Below are positions 17,428-27,271 of a stretch of 64,000 nt of DNA, piece by piece. The notes beneath the pieces were generated by a model. That model worked only from the letters and a program-made list of their open reading frames with translations, was not told the DNA's origin and made no database searches. Where the stretch lies: positions 4,526,001 through 4,590,000 of the forward strand of contig NC_015138.1 of the NCBI RefSeq assembly GCF_000176855.2. The letters run 5' to 3'. Within the stretch, counting starts at the first letter, position 1. Each line of letters opens with the position of its first letter. The position numbers and the translations under genes are program-made. Source of the DNA: Paracidovorax avenae ATCC 19860. GTDB taxonomy: Bacteria > Pseudomonadota > Gammaproteobacteria > Burkholderiales > Burkholderiaceae_C.

Positions 17428-18129
17428 TCACGGTGCCACCGGGTCGTCCCGGGAGCCGGGACACGGCGCGTCCGGATCCGCGGGCGCCAGGCTGATCGCC
17501 ACCGGCTTGATGCCCAGCCCCAGCAGGCCGAGGGATTGCGCGGCCGCACGGCTCAGATCGACGATGCGGCCGGGCGAGTGTGGCCCCCGGTCGTTGATGC
17601 GCACCTGCACCGAGCGCCCCGTCACCAGGCTGCGGACGCAGACGCGCGTGCCGAAGGGCAGCGTGCGGTGCGCTGCCGTGAAGTCGTTCATGTCGAACCG
17701 CTCGCCGCTGGCGGTACGGCGGCTGTGGAAACGGGCGCCGTACCACGAGGCCATGCCCTCCTCGCCGAAGCCGGCCAGTTCGCCGTTCAGGTCGAGCCCC
17801 GTTCCAGAAGAACGTTCGTCTTCCGGCACCTGCGGTTCACGGGGCCTGTCGGCCGGCACGCGCTCCGGGGCAACGGCGTCCTGGGCAGGCGCGGGCGCCG
17901 GAGCCGGGCTCCGGGAAGGACGCTTCGCCGGCCTGGCAGGCCGCTCCGCGGTGGCCTTGTCCTGCGCGGAAGGGGCCGGAGCGGGCACGGGCGCGGCAGG
18001 AGCGGAGGAGTCCCCCGGAGCGGGCGCGACCGCGCAGGCGGCCACCAGGGCGCACAGCCCCGATATGGCCAGCCGGCCTGCGGGGCGGCACCAGTCAGCG
18101 CTGGCAGCGCGATGCAAAAACCTCTTCAA
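17428..18129 (-). CDS. RlpA-like septal ring lipoprotein (DPBB domain)
   Basis: A 233-residue protein with a lipoprotein-type signal (LVAAC lipobox near residue 32) and a Pro/Ala-rich linker to about residue 110. A double-psi beta-barrel of the RlpA family follows (GMASWYGARFHSRRTASGE, AHRTLPFGT, VRINDRGPH). The acidic and His residues expected of the lytic transglycosylase active site are present. It lacks the C-terminal SPOR domain of E. coli RlpA, so septal targeting would need another route. The start lies within the end of the upstream hypothetical gene (35-base overlap). Confidence 0.85.
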   Translation of the reverse strand: MKRFLHRAASADWCRPAGRLAISGLCALVAACAVAPAPGDSSAPAAPVPAPAPSAQDKATAERPARPAKRPSRSPAPAPAPAQDAVAPERVPADRPREPQVPEDERSSGTGLDLNGELAGFGEEGMASWYGARFHSRRTASGERFDMNDFTAAHRTLPFGTRVCVRSLVTGRSVQVRINDRGPHSPGRIVDLSRAAAQSLGLLGLGIKPVAISLAPADPDAPCPGSRDDPVAP

Positions 18130-18727
18130 AACGCTTCAAGTCCTTCTGTTCGCCATCGGTGAGATCGGTGCGCGCCCGCTTCGCCGCCAGGATGCGGCGC
18201 GACTCGGCGCACTGCTCGGCCCGCCGGGTGGTTTCCGCACGGGCCGCCAGTTCGGCCGCTTCGGCCTGCCGGAGTTCCTCGCGGCGCTGCTGGCGGACTT
18301 CACGCTGTTCGCGGTAGAACCGCGCGGATGCCTCCTGCTCCTCTTCCCTGCAGTCTCTTTCGTATTCCCGGCGCAGGCCGTGCAGCACATCGGACTGCAG
18401 GCCGCGCGCAGGCCCCGAGCGCACCGCGTCCTGGAGCGTGCGGCACTGGGCGCTCATGTACTTCCGGTACTCGTTCGCCTCCGGGAAAGTGCGCAGCGGC
18501 GGAGGCGACGGCGGCTCGTACCGCGATGACGGCCCGGGGGCCACGGCGGGCTCCAGGGGCCCGGCCGCGGCGGCGGTGGTCACCGTACCCGCCGGGCAGG
18601 GCCGAGAGAGAGAGAAGACATTGCCCATGCTGTCGCGGCAGCTATAGCGCAACTGGGCCGAGGCAGAAAGGGGCAGCAGGGCCCACAGCAGGGCTGCCAT
18701 CAGGGGGGAAGCGAGAGCGGGCGTCAT
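18095..18727 (-). CDS. Secreted coiled-coil protein of unknown function
   Basis: A 210-residue protein with an N-terminal signal peptide (cleavage likely after LSASA). A short Cys-containing segment (YSCRDSMGNVFSLSRPC) resembles the start of DUF4124-type proteins. A Pro-rich linker and a long, charged, probably helical region (about residues 85-205, rich in Glu, Arg and Gln) follow. No catalytic motif is visible. Six cysteines in a secreted protein suggest disulfides. It overlaps the RlpA-like gene by 35 bases, so the two are translationally linked and may both work at the envelope. Confidence 0.72.
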   Translation of the reverse strand: MTPALASPLMAALLWALLPLSASAQLRYSCRDSMGNVFSLSRPCPAGTVTTAAAAGPLEPAVAPGPSSRYEPPSPPPLRTFPEANEYRKYMSAQCRTLQDAVRSGPARGLQSDVLHGLRREYERDCREEEQEASARFYREQREVRQQRREELRQAEAAELAARAETTRRAEQCAESRRILAAKRARTDLTDGEQKDLKRFEEVFASRCQR

Positions 18728-18797
18728 GTCAGGGTCGCGCGGGGAGGCGCCATATTACCCAACACGGCCGAGTACGCCCCCGGCCTCCGGCGAAAGA

Positions 18798-19646
18798 TCA
18801 GAGGCCCAGGCGCCGGCAGATCTCCAGCGTCGCGGCGCTCTGGTTCATGGTGTAGAAGTGCAGCGCAGGCACCCCGCCGGCACGCAGGCGCTCGCACAGT
18901 TCGGTCACCACGTCCAGCCCGAAGGCGCGGATGCTGGCCGAGTCATCGCCGAAGCCCTGCAGCCGCAGCCGGATCCAGCGGGGGATTTCCGCGCCGCACG
19001 CGTCGGAAAAGCGCATGAGCTGGGTCGATCCCATGATGGGCATGATGCCCGGCACCACCGGCACGTCGAGCCCCAGGGCGCGCACGTCGTCCACGAAGCG
19101 CCAGTAGGCGTCGGCATTGAAGAAGTACTGCGTGATGGCCGAATGCGCCCCGGCACGCACCTTGGTGGCGAACGCCTGCAGGTCGGCCTCGGGGGAGCGG
19201 GCCTGCGGGTGGACTTCCGGATAGGCAGCCACCTCGATGTGGAAATCGTCGCCCGCCTCGGCGCGGATGAAGGCCACGAGGTCGCTGGCGTAATGGAACT
19301 CGCCGCCGGCGCCGTAGCCGCTGGGCAGGTCGCCGCGCAGCGCCACCAGCCGGGACACGCCCATGGCCTTGAGCTGGGCGAGCTGCTCGCGCACGCCCTC
19401 GCGGGTCGCTCCGATGCACGAGAAATGCGAGGCCGCCTGCACGCCTTCGGAGAGGATTTCGCGCACCGTGCCGAAGGTGCCTTCCTGGGTGGAGCCTCCC
19501 GCGCCGTAGGTGACGGAGCAGAACTCGGGACGGCGGGCATAGAGTTGCTGGCGCACGGCGCGCAGCTTGTCCGCGCCCTCGGGCGTCTTGGGAGGAAAGA
19601 ACTCGAAGCTGACCGGAAGGGCCGCCCTGTGCGTGGAAAGGCTCAT
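18798..19646 (-). CDS. metF: Methylenetetrahydrofolate reductase
   Basis: A 282-residue FAD-dependent TIM-barrel enzyme that makes 5-methyl-THF for methionine synthesis. The catalytic Glu sits in VSFEFFPPKTPEG, followed by SVTYGAGGST and LRGDLPSGYGAGGEF, which contact folate and FAD. QYFFNADAYWRFVDD and PGIMPIMGS lie further along. The start overlaps the tlyA stop as ATGA. With ahcY upstream under an SAH riboswitch, this is a methyl-cycle operon: AhcY removes S-adenosylhomocysteine while MetF feeds remethylation of the homocysteine produced. Confidence 0.97.
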   Translation of the reverse strand: MSLSTHRAALPVSFEFFPPKTPEGADKLRAVRQQLYARRPEFCSVTYGAGGSTQEGTFGTVREILSEGVQAASHFSCIGATREGVREQLAQLKAMGVSRLVALRGDLPSGYGAGGEFHYASDLVAFIRAEAGDDFHIEVAAYPEVHPQARSPEADLQAFATKVRAGAHSAITQYFFNADAYWRFVDDVRALGLDVPVVPGIMPIMGSTQLMRFSDACGAEIPRWIRLRLQGFGDDSASIRAFGLDVVTELCERLRAGGVPALHFYTMNQSAATLEICRRLGL

Positions 19647-20644
19647 GCCTTCCTCCTTGCGTGGATGAAGAATTCGCGGTTGCCATCACCGCCGTCGATC
19701 GGGCTGTCGTGCCAGCCGGCCACGTCCAGGGCCAGCGCGGCACAGCAGTCGCGCAGGCGCTGCTCCACCTGGGCATACAGGGCCGGGTCGCGCACGATGC
19801 CGCCCTTGCCCACCTGCCCCGGCTGCAGCTCGAACTGCGGCTTGACCAGCATCAGCAACTCGCCGCCCGCCTTCAGCAGCGGCACCACCGCCGGCAGGAT
19901 CAGCGTGAGCGAGATGAAGGACACATCGCCGGTGACGAGGTCGAATTCAGGCGTGATGTCCACGTCCTCGCGCCCCGCACGGCGGCGCAGAACGGTGGGC
20001 AGCGCACCCTCGGCACGTGCGCGCGCCCGGGCCTCGCGCTCGGCCTTGAAGGCCTCCACCTCGTGCTCCTTGGCGTCGTCGCTGTCGTCGTATTCGTCGT
20101 CCACCTGGCCGCCGTTGCGCATCCAGGCATAGGGCGCCTCGGGCTGGGTTTCGTTGTCTTCCGGATCGCGCTCCACGCGCTCGGACAGGGCTTCTTCGCA
20201 CGCATCCCGCAGCGATTCGGCGGTCACGGAACGGGCATTCAGCCCCTCCACCCCCACCACGCGCGGGTCGTCCCGCAGCCGCTCGTGCAACTGGCCATGG
20301 CCCACGTCCACGCCGATCACCTGCGCCGCACCGTGCTGCAGCAGGCAGTCGGTGAAGCCGCCGGTGCTCTGCCCCACGTCGAGGCAGCGCAGCCCGGCCA
20401 CCTGCAGGCCGGTGGTGCGCAGCGCGCCCTCCAGCTTCAGGCCGCCGCGCGACAGGTACCGCGCCTCCGCGCCGTCCAGCAACTCGACCTCGGCGATCGC
20501 CGGAATGTCGTCGCCGTTCTTCGCCACCTTCGTCCACGGCAGGCTGGCCGCCAGCCGCCACTGCACACCGGCCGCGATCAACCGCTGGGCCTGCGACCGG
20601 GTAGCGGCATGGCCGCGCTCCACCAAAAACACATCCGCGCGCAT
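19643..20644 (-). CDS. TlyA-family rRNA 2'-O-methyltransferase/hemolysin-like, with acidic insertion
   Basis: A 333-residue TlyA-type protein. An N-terminal S4 RNA-binding domain (RADVFLVERGHAATRSQAQR onward) precedes a FtsJ-like methyltransferase with CLDVGQSTGGFTDCLL (SAM site), GVDVGHGQL, and LVKPQFELQPGQVGKGGIV. Between NARSVTAESL and GDVSFISL sits an insertion of about 85-90 residues (about 145-233), highly acidic then Arg/Ala-rich, which is absent from typical TlyA proteins of about 250-275 residues. GGAGAGGAAGG provides the ribosome site. It overlaps metF by ATGA, so an RNA methyltransferase is coupled to the SAM/SAH cycle operon. Confidence 0.9.
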   Translation of the reverse strand: MRADVFLVERGHAATRSQAQRLIAAGVQWRLAASLPWTKVAKNGDDIPAIAEVELLDGAEARYLSRGGLKLEGALRTTGLQVAGLRCLDVGQSTGGFTDCLLQHGAAQVIGVDVGHGQLHERLRDDPRVVGVEGLNARSVTAESLRDACEEALSERVERDPEDNETQPEAPYAWMRNGGQVDDEYDDSDDAKEHEVEAFKAEREARARARAEGALPTVLRRRAGREDVDITPEFDLVTGDVSFISLTLILPAVVPLLKAGGELLMLVKPQFELQPGQVGKGGIVRDPALYAQVEQRLRDCCAALALDVAGWHDSPIDGGDGNREFFIHARRKA

Positions 20645-20823
20645 GCGCCTTCCTCTCCAACAGAAGCGGGCCGCACACGCGACCCACCACATTCCAATCG
20701 ATTGCAGGGCGCTGACGGGATCGTGCCGGCATCACCGCTGCGCCCTCCCGCACGGCACACGTATGGCAGCGTCGCGGCACACCCCCGCGGTCAGCCCACC
20801 ACCAGGGCACCCGCACGCCCCCA

Positions 20824-20934
20824 GGCCAGCAGCAGCCGTGCAAGGGCCGCCCCGCCGCACCGGCTGCGTTCCCCCTCCCAGGCGCGAAGCGCCGCCAGAG
20901 AGGGGGGAAGGCGCGCAGCGCCTCAGGGGGGTGC
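20824..20934 (-). repeat. Structured 3'-UTR repeat, copy B
   Basis: The element begins directly after the ahcY stop codon. On the minus strand it has a CCCCCCTGAG lead, hairpin AGGCGC-TGC-GCGCCT, and a second hairpin CCCCCTC/GAGGGGG enclosing an inner GGCG-CTTCG-CGCC. A less regular third section and the tail GCTGCTGCTGG follow. Stem sequences differ from copy A but remain paired. It lies between ahcY and tlyA in an operon-like run. The rest of the gap (20645-20823) shows no gene or clear promoter. Confidence 0.8.
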
Positions 20935-22362
<1,428 letters not shown>

Positions 22363-22438
22363 GGTTTTTCTCCGTTGAAGAAGGTGGAAACCACGCAATG
22401 CCGGGGGAATGGATCACTCACCGCACAAAAGCGTGGGC

Positions 22439-22523
22439 GAGCGTCGTTGCAAAATGATGATCCGAGCCTCGCGTCCCTGCAATACCCGGGCACCGGGATG
22501 TAGGACGCTGCAACGCTCCTCGG
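22439..22523 (-). promoter_or_regulatory. S-adenosylhomocysteine (SAH) riboswitch
   Basis: On the minus strand the element opens CCGAGGAGCGTTGCA. P1 pairs CCGAG with the later CTCGG, and P2 pairs GCGTCC with GGACGC. The pseudoknot pairs GAGCGTTGCA with the downstream TGCAACG-A-CGCTC (one-base bulge). This order and sequence match the SAH riboswitch class known upstream of ahcY in proteobacteria. It ends about 77 bases before the ahcY start. SAH binding is expected to switch expression on. Confidence 0.9.
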
Positions 22524-22532
22524 AAGACCAGG

Positions 22533-22538
22533 ATTATA
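22533..22538 (-). promoter_or_regulatory. -10 box of the ahcY promoter
   Basis: A perfect TATAAT on the minus strand lies about ten bases before the first base of the riboswitch, so transcription should start almost exactly at the aptamer 5' end. No good -35 hexamer is visible 16-18 bases upstream, suggesting a weak or activator-assisted promoter. Confidence 0.6.
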
Positions 22539-22620
22539 AGGAGATCGGGCCCGGGCGGCTCGCCGCTCCCTCATCGCCAACGATATGCCCCGGAAAGGGC
22601 CGACAAAGGAACCAGCGCCC

Positions 22621-23658
22621 ATGTCCACACCGCACAGGAGCAACCTGTTCGACCTGCTGCGCATCGCCGCGGCGAGCGCCGTGATCTTCAGCCATCACTT
22701 CCATATCACGCGCACGTCCCCACCCTCCTGGCTGCACTCCAACATGGTCGGCGGGGTGGCGGTGATGACCTTCTTCACGATCAGCGGCTATCTGGTCACC
22801 CAGAGCTGGCTGCGGCAGCCGCAGGTCATGCCGTTTCTCTTCAAGCGATTCCTGCGGATCTGGCCCGGGGTGCTGGTCGCGGTGCTCAGCAACGTGTTCC
22901 TCTTCGGTGTCGTCTTCACTTCGCTGCCTGCTGCGGATTTCCTGGTCCACCCGGAAACGCTGGGCTATTTCCGCAACCTGCTGCTGATCAAGGACTACCC
23001 CAACCTGCCCGGTGTCTTTGAAAACAACCCGCTCAAGCATCTGATGAACGGCCCCTTGTGGACCATCCCGATGGAAAGCCTGTGCTACCTCGTACTGGCA
23101 GGCGTGGGGTTGCTGGGTGTGTTCAGGTCGCGTGCGATTGCATGCGTTGCGGGCCTGGCCTACATCGCCTTTTTTCTCACGGCCCGTAACGCGGACCTGA
23201 CCGGCGAGATGCGGCACTGGTTCGAATACCCGGCCTATTTCACCTACGGCGCACTCATCGCCGTCTTCCGCCAGGAATTCCATGCCTGCGCCGGCAGGCT
23301 CCTCCTCGTGCTCGCCCCCCTGGCCGCGCTGCTCTTCTTCGGCCTGCACCTGGAGCATTCGGCCGGACTGCTGCTGCTGCCGCCGCTGCTGATTTTCCTG
23401 GGCTCGTTGAACGTCCCCTCCCTGGCATTCCTGCAGCGCGGCGGCGATCCGTCATACGGCATCTATCTTTACGGCTGCCCGGTGCAGCAGTCGGTGTATG
23501 CCGTCTTCCCGGACATGCCTTTCATTCCAAGCCTGCTGCTGTCGATCGCCCTGGCGGCAGTGGCCGGATACGCTTCATGGCATTGGGTGGAATCGCCCGC
23601 CTTGCGTTTCAAGCGATTTTCTCCAAGGATGGGAGCACGGCTCCCGGGTCCCGCCTGA
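22621..23658 (+). CDS. Membrane acyltransferase (Acyltransferase_3/OafA-like)
   Basis: A 345-residue protein with about ten hydrophobic helices. The opening SNLFDLLRIAAASAVIFSHHF carries the R..A...V...H pattern of acyltransferase-3 enzymes, with the catalytic-type His residues in HHF. Such enzymes O-acetylate surface sugars (O-antigen, capsule, exopolysaccharide). The ATG at 22621 has an AAGGAA site; an ATG 36 bases earlier has none. It precedes prfC and the Gtr-like glycosylation genes on the same strand, so it may decorate the same glycan. Confidence 0.88.
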   Translation: MSTPHRSNLFDLLRIAAASAVIFSHHFHITRTSPPSWLHSNMVGGVAVMTFFTISGYLVTQSWLRQPQVMPFLFKRFLRIWPGVLVAVLSNVFLFGVVFTSLPAADFLVHPETLGYFRNLLLIKDYPNLPGVFENNPLKHLMNGPLWTIPMESLCYLVLAGVGLLGVFRSRAIACVAGLAYIAFFLTARNADLTGEMRHWFEYPAYFTYGALIAVFRQEFHACAGRLLLVLAPLAALLFFGLHLEHSAGLLLLPPLLIFLGSLNVPSLAFLQRGGDPSYGIYLYGCPVQQSVYAVFPDMPFIPSLLLSIALAAVAGYASWHWVESPALRFKRFSPRMGARLPGPA

Positions 23659-23837
23659 AGGGGCCGGCGGCGCGACGGCGGCCCGGCATGCCGGGCGCAG
23701 CCCGGCTCAAGGGGCGCCGCTAGAATATCGCCACTTCCCCCGGCTGCCTTCCCCTTGCGGCGGTGCATTGGCGCACAGCCGCAGCGCCCGTCATTCGACC
23801 CTACGCCGCGCCGCGCCGCGCCTTCACCAGAAACACT

Positions 23838-25466
23838 GTGTCCTACGCTTCCGAAACCCGGCGCCGCCGCACGTTCGCCATCATTTCCCACCCTGACGCT
23901 GGCAAGACCACGCTCACGGAAAAGCTGCTGCTTTTCTCGGGTGCGATCCAGATCGCGGGTGCCGTGAAAGGCCGCAAGGCGAGCCGCCACGCCACGTCGG
24001 ACTGGATGGAAATCGAGAAGCAGCGCGGCATCTCGGTGGCCTCGTCGGTCATGCAGATGGCCTACCGCGACCACGTGGTGAACCTGCTGGACACGCCCGG
24101 CCACAAGGACTTCTCGGAAGACACCTACCGCGTGCTCACCGCCGTGGATTCCGCGCTCATGGTGATCGACGCGGCGAACGGCGTCGAATCGCAGACGCGG
24201 CGGCTGATCGAGGTCTGCCGGCAGCGCGACACTCCCATCATCACCTTCGTCAACAAGATGGACCGCGAGGTGCGCGAGCCCCTGGACATCCTCGACGAGG
24301 TCGAGCGCGAGCTCGGAATGCCCTGCGTGCCCATGACCTGGCCGGTGGGACAGGGCAAGAGCTTCGGCGGCATCATCAACCTGCGCACGCAGGCCATGAC
24401 GGTGTTCGAGTCCGGCAGCGAGCGCCGGCCGCAGGATTTCGAGACCATTCCTCTCAGCGACGCGGACACCCTGCGCGCGCGCTTCGGGTCCACTTTCGAC
24501 GAGGCGATCGAAAGCATGGAACTGGCCGTGGGCGCGTCCCCGGCCTGGGACCACGAGGCCTTCCTCGCCGGCAGGCAGACGCCCGTGTTCTTCGGCTCCG
24601 GCGTGAACAATTTCGGGGTGATGGAAGTGCTCGATGCCCTCGTGGACCTGGCGCCCGCCCCGCGTCCGCGCACCAGCAGCCTCGTGGTCAACAGGCAACC
24701 CGTCGAGAAAACGGTGATGCCCGAGGAGCAGAGCTTTTCCGGCGTGGTGTTCAAGGTGCAGGCCAACATGGACGCCAACCACCGCGACCGCATCGCGTTC
24801 GTGCGCGTGGCCTCCGGCAGGTACACCCCGGGCATGAAGCTCAAGGTGCAGCGCACCGCCAAGGAGTTGCGCCCCACCAGCGTGGTGACCTTCATGAGCC
24901 AGCGGCGCGAAGCCGTGGAAGAGGCCTATGCGGGCGACATCATCGGCTTCACGACGCACGGCGGCGTGCAGCTGGGCGACACCATCACCGATGGCGCCAG
25001 CCTGCAGTTCACCGGCCTGCCCTTCTTCGCGCCCGAGATGTTCATGACGGTGGTGCTGAAGAACCCGCTGCGCACCAAGCAACTGCAGCAGGGCCTGGCC
25101 CAGCTGGGCGAGGAAGGTGCCATCCAGGTCTTCAAGCCCGATGCGGGCGGCAACATGCTGCTGGGCGCCGTCGGCCAGCTGCAGTTCGAGGTGGTGCAGC
25201 ACCGCCTCAAGACCGAATACGACTGCGACGTGCGCCTGGAAAACTGCCAGTACACGGGCGCGCGCTGGATCACTGCGGACACGCCGGCGGAATTGCGGTC
25301 CTTCACGGACGCCTACCCGATGCGCATGGCCCACGATGCGGCCGACACCCTGGCCTACCTGTGCACCAGCCCCTACGACGTCCGGCTGGCGCAGGAACGG
25401 TTCCCGAAGATCCATTTCCATCCGCTGCGTGAACACGCGGGACTTGCACTGCAGACCAATGCCTAA
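23838..25466 (+). CDS. prfC: Peptide chain release factor 3
   Basis: A 542-residue translational GTPase that recycles RF1/RF2. G1 is SHPDAGKTTL, the switch I/G2 region is RGISVASSV, G3 is DTPGHKDF and G4 is NKMD. A GTG start at 23838 (then SYASETRRRRTFAIISHPDAG) matches the usual RF3 N-terminus; in-frame extension to 23763 would add non-conserved residues. A TAGAAT sequence at 23721 could be the -10 box but lacks a clear -35. Its last eight bases overlap the next gene's start, an unusual coupling of a translation factor to a glycan-module gene. Confidence 0.96.
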   Translation: MSYASETRRRRTFAIISHPDAGKTTLTEKLLLFSGAIQIAGAVKGRKASRHATSDWMEIEKQRGISVASSVMQMAYRDHVVNLLDTPGHKDFSEDTYRVLTAVDSALMVIDAANGVESQTRRLIEVCRQRDTPIITFVNKMDREVREPLDILDEVERELGMPCVPMTWPVGQGKSFGGIINLRTQAMTVFESGSERRPQDFETIPLSDADTLRARFGSTFDEAIESMELAVGASPAWDHEAFLAGRQTPVFFGSGVNNFGVMEVLDALVDLAPAPRPRTSSLVVNRQPVEKTVMPEEQSFSGVVFKVQANMDANHRDRIAFVRVASGRYTPGMKLKVQRTAKELRPTSVVTFMSQRREAVEEAYAGDIIGFTTHGGVQLGDTITDGASLQFTGLPFFAPEMFMTVVLKNPLRTKQLQQGLAQLGEEGAIQVFKPDAGGNMLLGAVGQLQFEVVQHRLKTEYDCDVRLENCQYTGARWITADTPAELRSFTDAYPMRMAHDAADTLAYLCTSPYDVRLAQERFPKIHFHPLREHAGLALQTNA

Positions 25467-26865
25467 CACATACACCATGCCGCTCACCAGGGGCGCGACC
25501 AACGGCTCGACATCCGACTGGCGCTCGACCTCGGACTGGCGCCCGTTCGTGGTCTGCCTGGCCATATTGACGACCGTCTACGTCCTGTGGCTGATGGTGT
25601 TCTGGCCGGGGGTACTGGGCGAAGACAGCCTGGGGGTCTTGCTGGAAGTCCAGGATCCGGTCACGAACCGGTCCGGCAAACCCGTCTTCTGGTACTACTT
25701 CGTCAAGATCTTCTATGAACCCGCCCACAGGGTGGAAGTGCCGATCGCGGTGCTCATGATGATCTGCGCAATCGTCTTCTCGCGCATTCTCTCCTGGTCC
25801 TGGACGCAGGGCTTTCGGAAGACGACGATCTTCCTGCTCGTGTTCATCGCGCTGGCCCCGCACACCGTCTATTTCATCGAAACGCTGTATCCGGACGGCA
25901 TCTACTCCGTCGCCGTGGCGGGACTGACCTTTGAAATATGGCTGAGCGCCCGGCGCCGTGGCCTGAGCCGCGCTTCCGTGGCGATGATCGCGCTGACCCT
26001 GCCGTTCGCTGCATTCGCCAGGCCGAACGGCATCATCTTCCTGCTGCCGGCGGCCCTGCTGGCCTTGATGGTGGACAAAGCCGGCCGCCGCTGGCTCGGC
26101 GCCATCCTGATCGTGTGGTGCGGATTGCTGGTGGCAGCATCGCATGCACACAAGAGCAGAGGCCATGGCGTGCTCTATCCGCTGGCGATCTACGAGACCG
26201 TCAACTTCCTGCAGCCCCGCCCGATGAACCTCTGGACTGCACAGCCGAGGGTCATGCCGGAAACGGTCGAACTGCTGAAGAAGTACAACTCCCTGGACGT
26301 CTACCTGAGCCACTACGACCCGGACTACTGGGATCCGCTTCAATTCTTTCCCAAGGGCCCCAGGGTCTCGAGCCTGACGGATGCAGACAGCAAAGCGGTC
26401 GTGAAGCAGTTCTTCAAATACAACCTGTGGCACAACATGCCGAAGTTCCTCGGCAGCCGGGTGAACATCTTCTTCGTGTCCGCCTTCGCCATGGGAGGCT
26501 TCCCGGGGCCGAAGTATGCAGAAGTCATCCTGCGCCAGCTGAACACCCAATCGACCTACCGGCTCTTCCAGTGGACCGGCGCAGAGAAGATCGCGGACAA
26601 GATCTTCGAGTTCAGCTTCAAATACCGCTGGCTCCTCTGGACGCCCTTCCTGGGCATCTTCCTGGTGTTCTGCGCATTCATCCGGGGAGCGCTGCAGCGG
26701 GACGCCGCCCTGCTGCTGGCAGCCACCCCTATGGTCGTGCAGCTGGGGGCCATTTTCATCTTCTCCATTGCCGGCGAGTACCGGTACATCCTTCCGTTCT
26801 TCATGATCGCCATGCCGCTCCTGCCCATATTGCTGGCCCACCGCGGCAGGGGCGCAGCGCATTGA
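25459..26865 (+). CDS. Multi-spanning membrane protein, probable GT-C-type glycosyltransferase
   Basis: A 468-residue protein with about ten hydrophobic helices. After TM1 the first outer loop carries WPGVLGEDSLGVLLEVQ, an acidic pair of the kind seen in GT-C enzymes that use polyprenyl-phosphate sugars. A central ARPNGIIFLLPAALL segment resembles the helix start of ArnT/PMT-like proteins. The C-terminal half has a large soluble part (about residues 255-385). The family is not securely recognised. It overlaps prfC by eight bases without its own clear ribosome site. With the next two genes it fits the membrane transferase of a Gtr-like system. Confidence 0.65.
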   Translation: MPNTYTMPLTRGATNGSTSDWRSTSDWRPFVVCLAILTTVYVLWLMVFWPGVLGEDSLGVLLEVQDPVTNRSGKPVFWYYFVKIFYEPAHRVEVPIAVLMMICAIVFSRILSWSWTQGFRKTTIFLLVFIALAPHTVYFIETLYPDGIYSVAVAGLTFEIWLSARRRGLSRASVAMIALTLPFAAFARPNGIIFLLPAALLALMVDKAGRRWLGAILIVWCGLLVAASHAHKSRGHGVLYPLAIYETVNFLQPRPMNLWTAQPRVMPETVELLKKYNSLDVYLSHYDPDYWDPLQFFPKGPRVSSLTDADSKAVVKQFFKYNLWHNMPKFLGSRVNIFFVSAFAMGGFPGPKYAEVILRQLNTQSTYRLFQWTGAEKIADKIFEFSFKYRWLLWTPFLGIFLVFCAFIRGALQRDAALLLAATPMVVQLGAIFIFSIAGEYRYILPFFMIAMPLLPILLAHRGRGAAH

Positions 26866-26917
26866 AGCGCCCGGACGACCGCCTCGTGCGGACATCTTCC
26901 TTCAACCCCACCGTTCT

Positions 26918-27271
26918 ATGTCGCTGTTACTGACCTCCCTGACGCTTCTGTGCGTCCTCGGCATCTCCGTCGGGCAACTTCTGTTCAAGAAGGCCGCCAT
27001 GCTGCTGCCGCCGCAACCCGCGATCACGGATTGGCTGTTCAACGGCTGGCTCATCGTGGCCCTGGCGCTGTACGGCCTCACGACGCTGCTCTGGATCTGG
27101 GTGCTGCGCAGCGCGCCCCTGCATCTGGCCTATCCCTTCATGGGCCTTGCCTTCCTCATCGTTCCGACCATGGGCTGGCTTTTCCTGGGAGAGCCGCTGC
27201 ACCTGCAGACCTTCATCGGCGGCGCGCTGATTCTCGTGGGCATCGCCGTGGCCGGGAGGGCCGGGGCATGA
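26918..27271 (+). CDS. Small four-helix membrane protein, SMR/ArnE-like
   Basis: A 117-residue protein made of four transmembrane helices. It ends with the drug/metabolite-transporter-like stretch LGEPLHLQTFIGGALILVGI. Short proteins of this type include SMR exporters and ArnE/ArnF, the flippase of undecaprenyl-phosphate-aminoarabinose. The gene overlaps the following glycosyltransferase as ATGA (27268-27271), which favours a flippase role for the lipid-linked sugar made next door rather than drug export. It would replace the unrelated GtrA of phage-type serotype systems. Confidence 0.78.
   Translation: MSLLLTSLTLLCVLGISVGQLLFKKAAMLLPPQPAITDWLFNGWLIVALALYGLTTLLWIWVLRSAPLHLAYPFMGLAFLIVPTMGWLFLGEPLHLQTFIGGALILVGIAVAGRAGA

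Noticed and set aside
20645..20823. A small membrane-protein gene between ahcY and tlyA
   Set aside because: Such a gene occurs here in some relatives as far as I recall, but no open frame with hydrophobic helices is visible in this gap.
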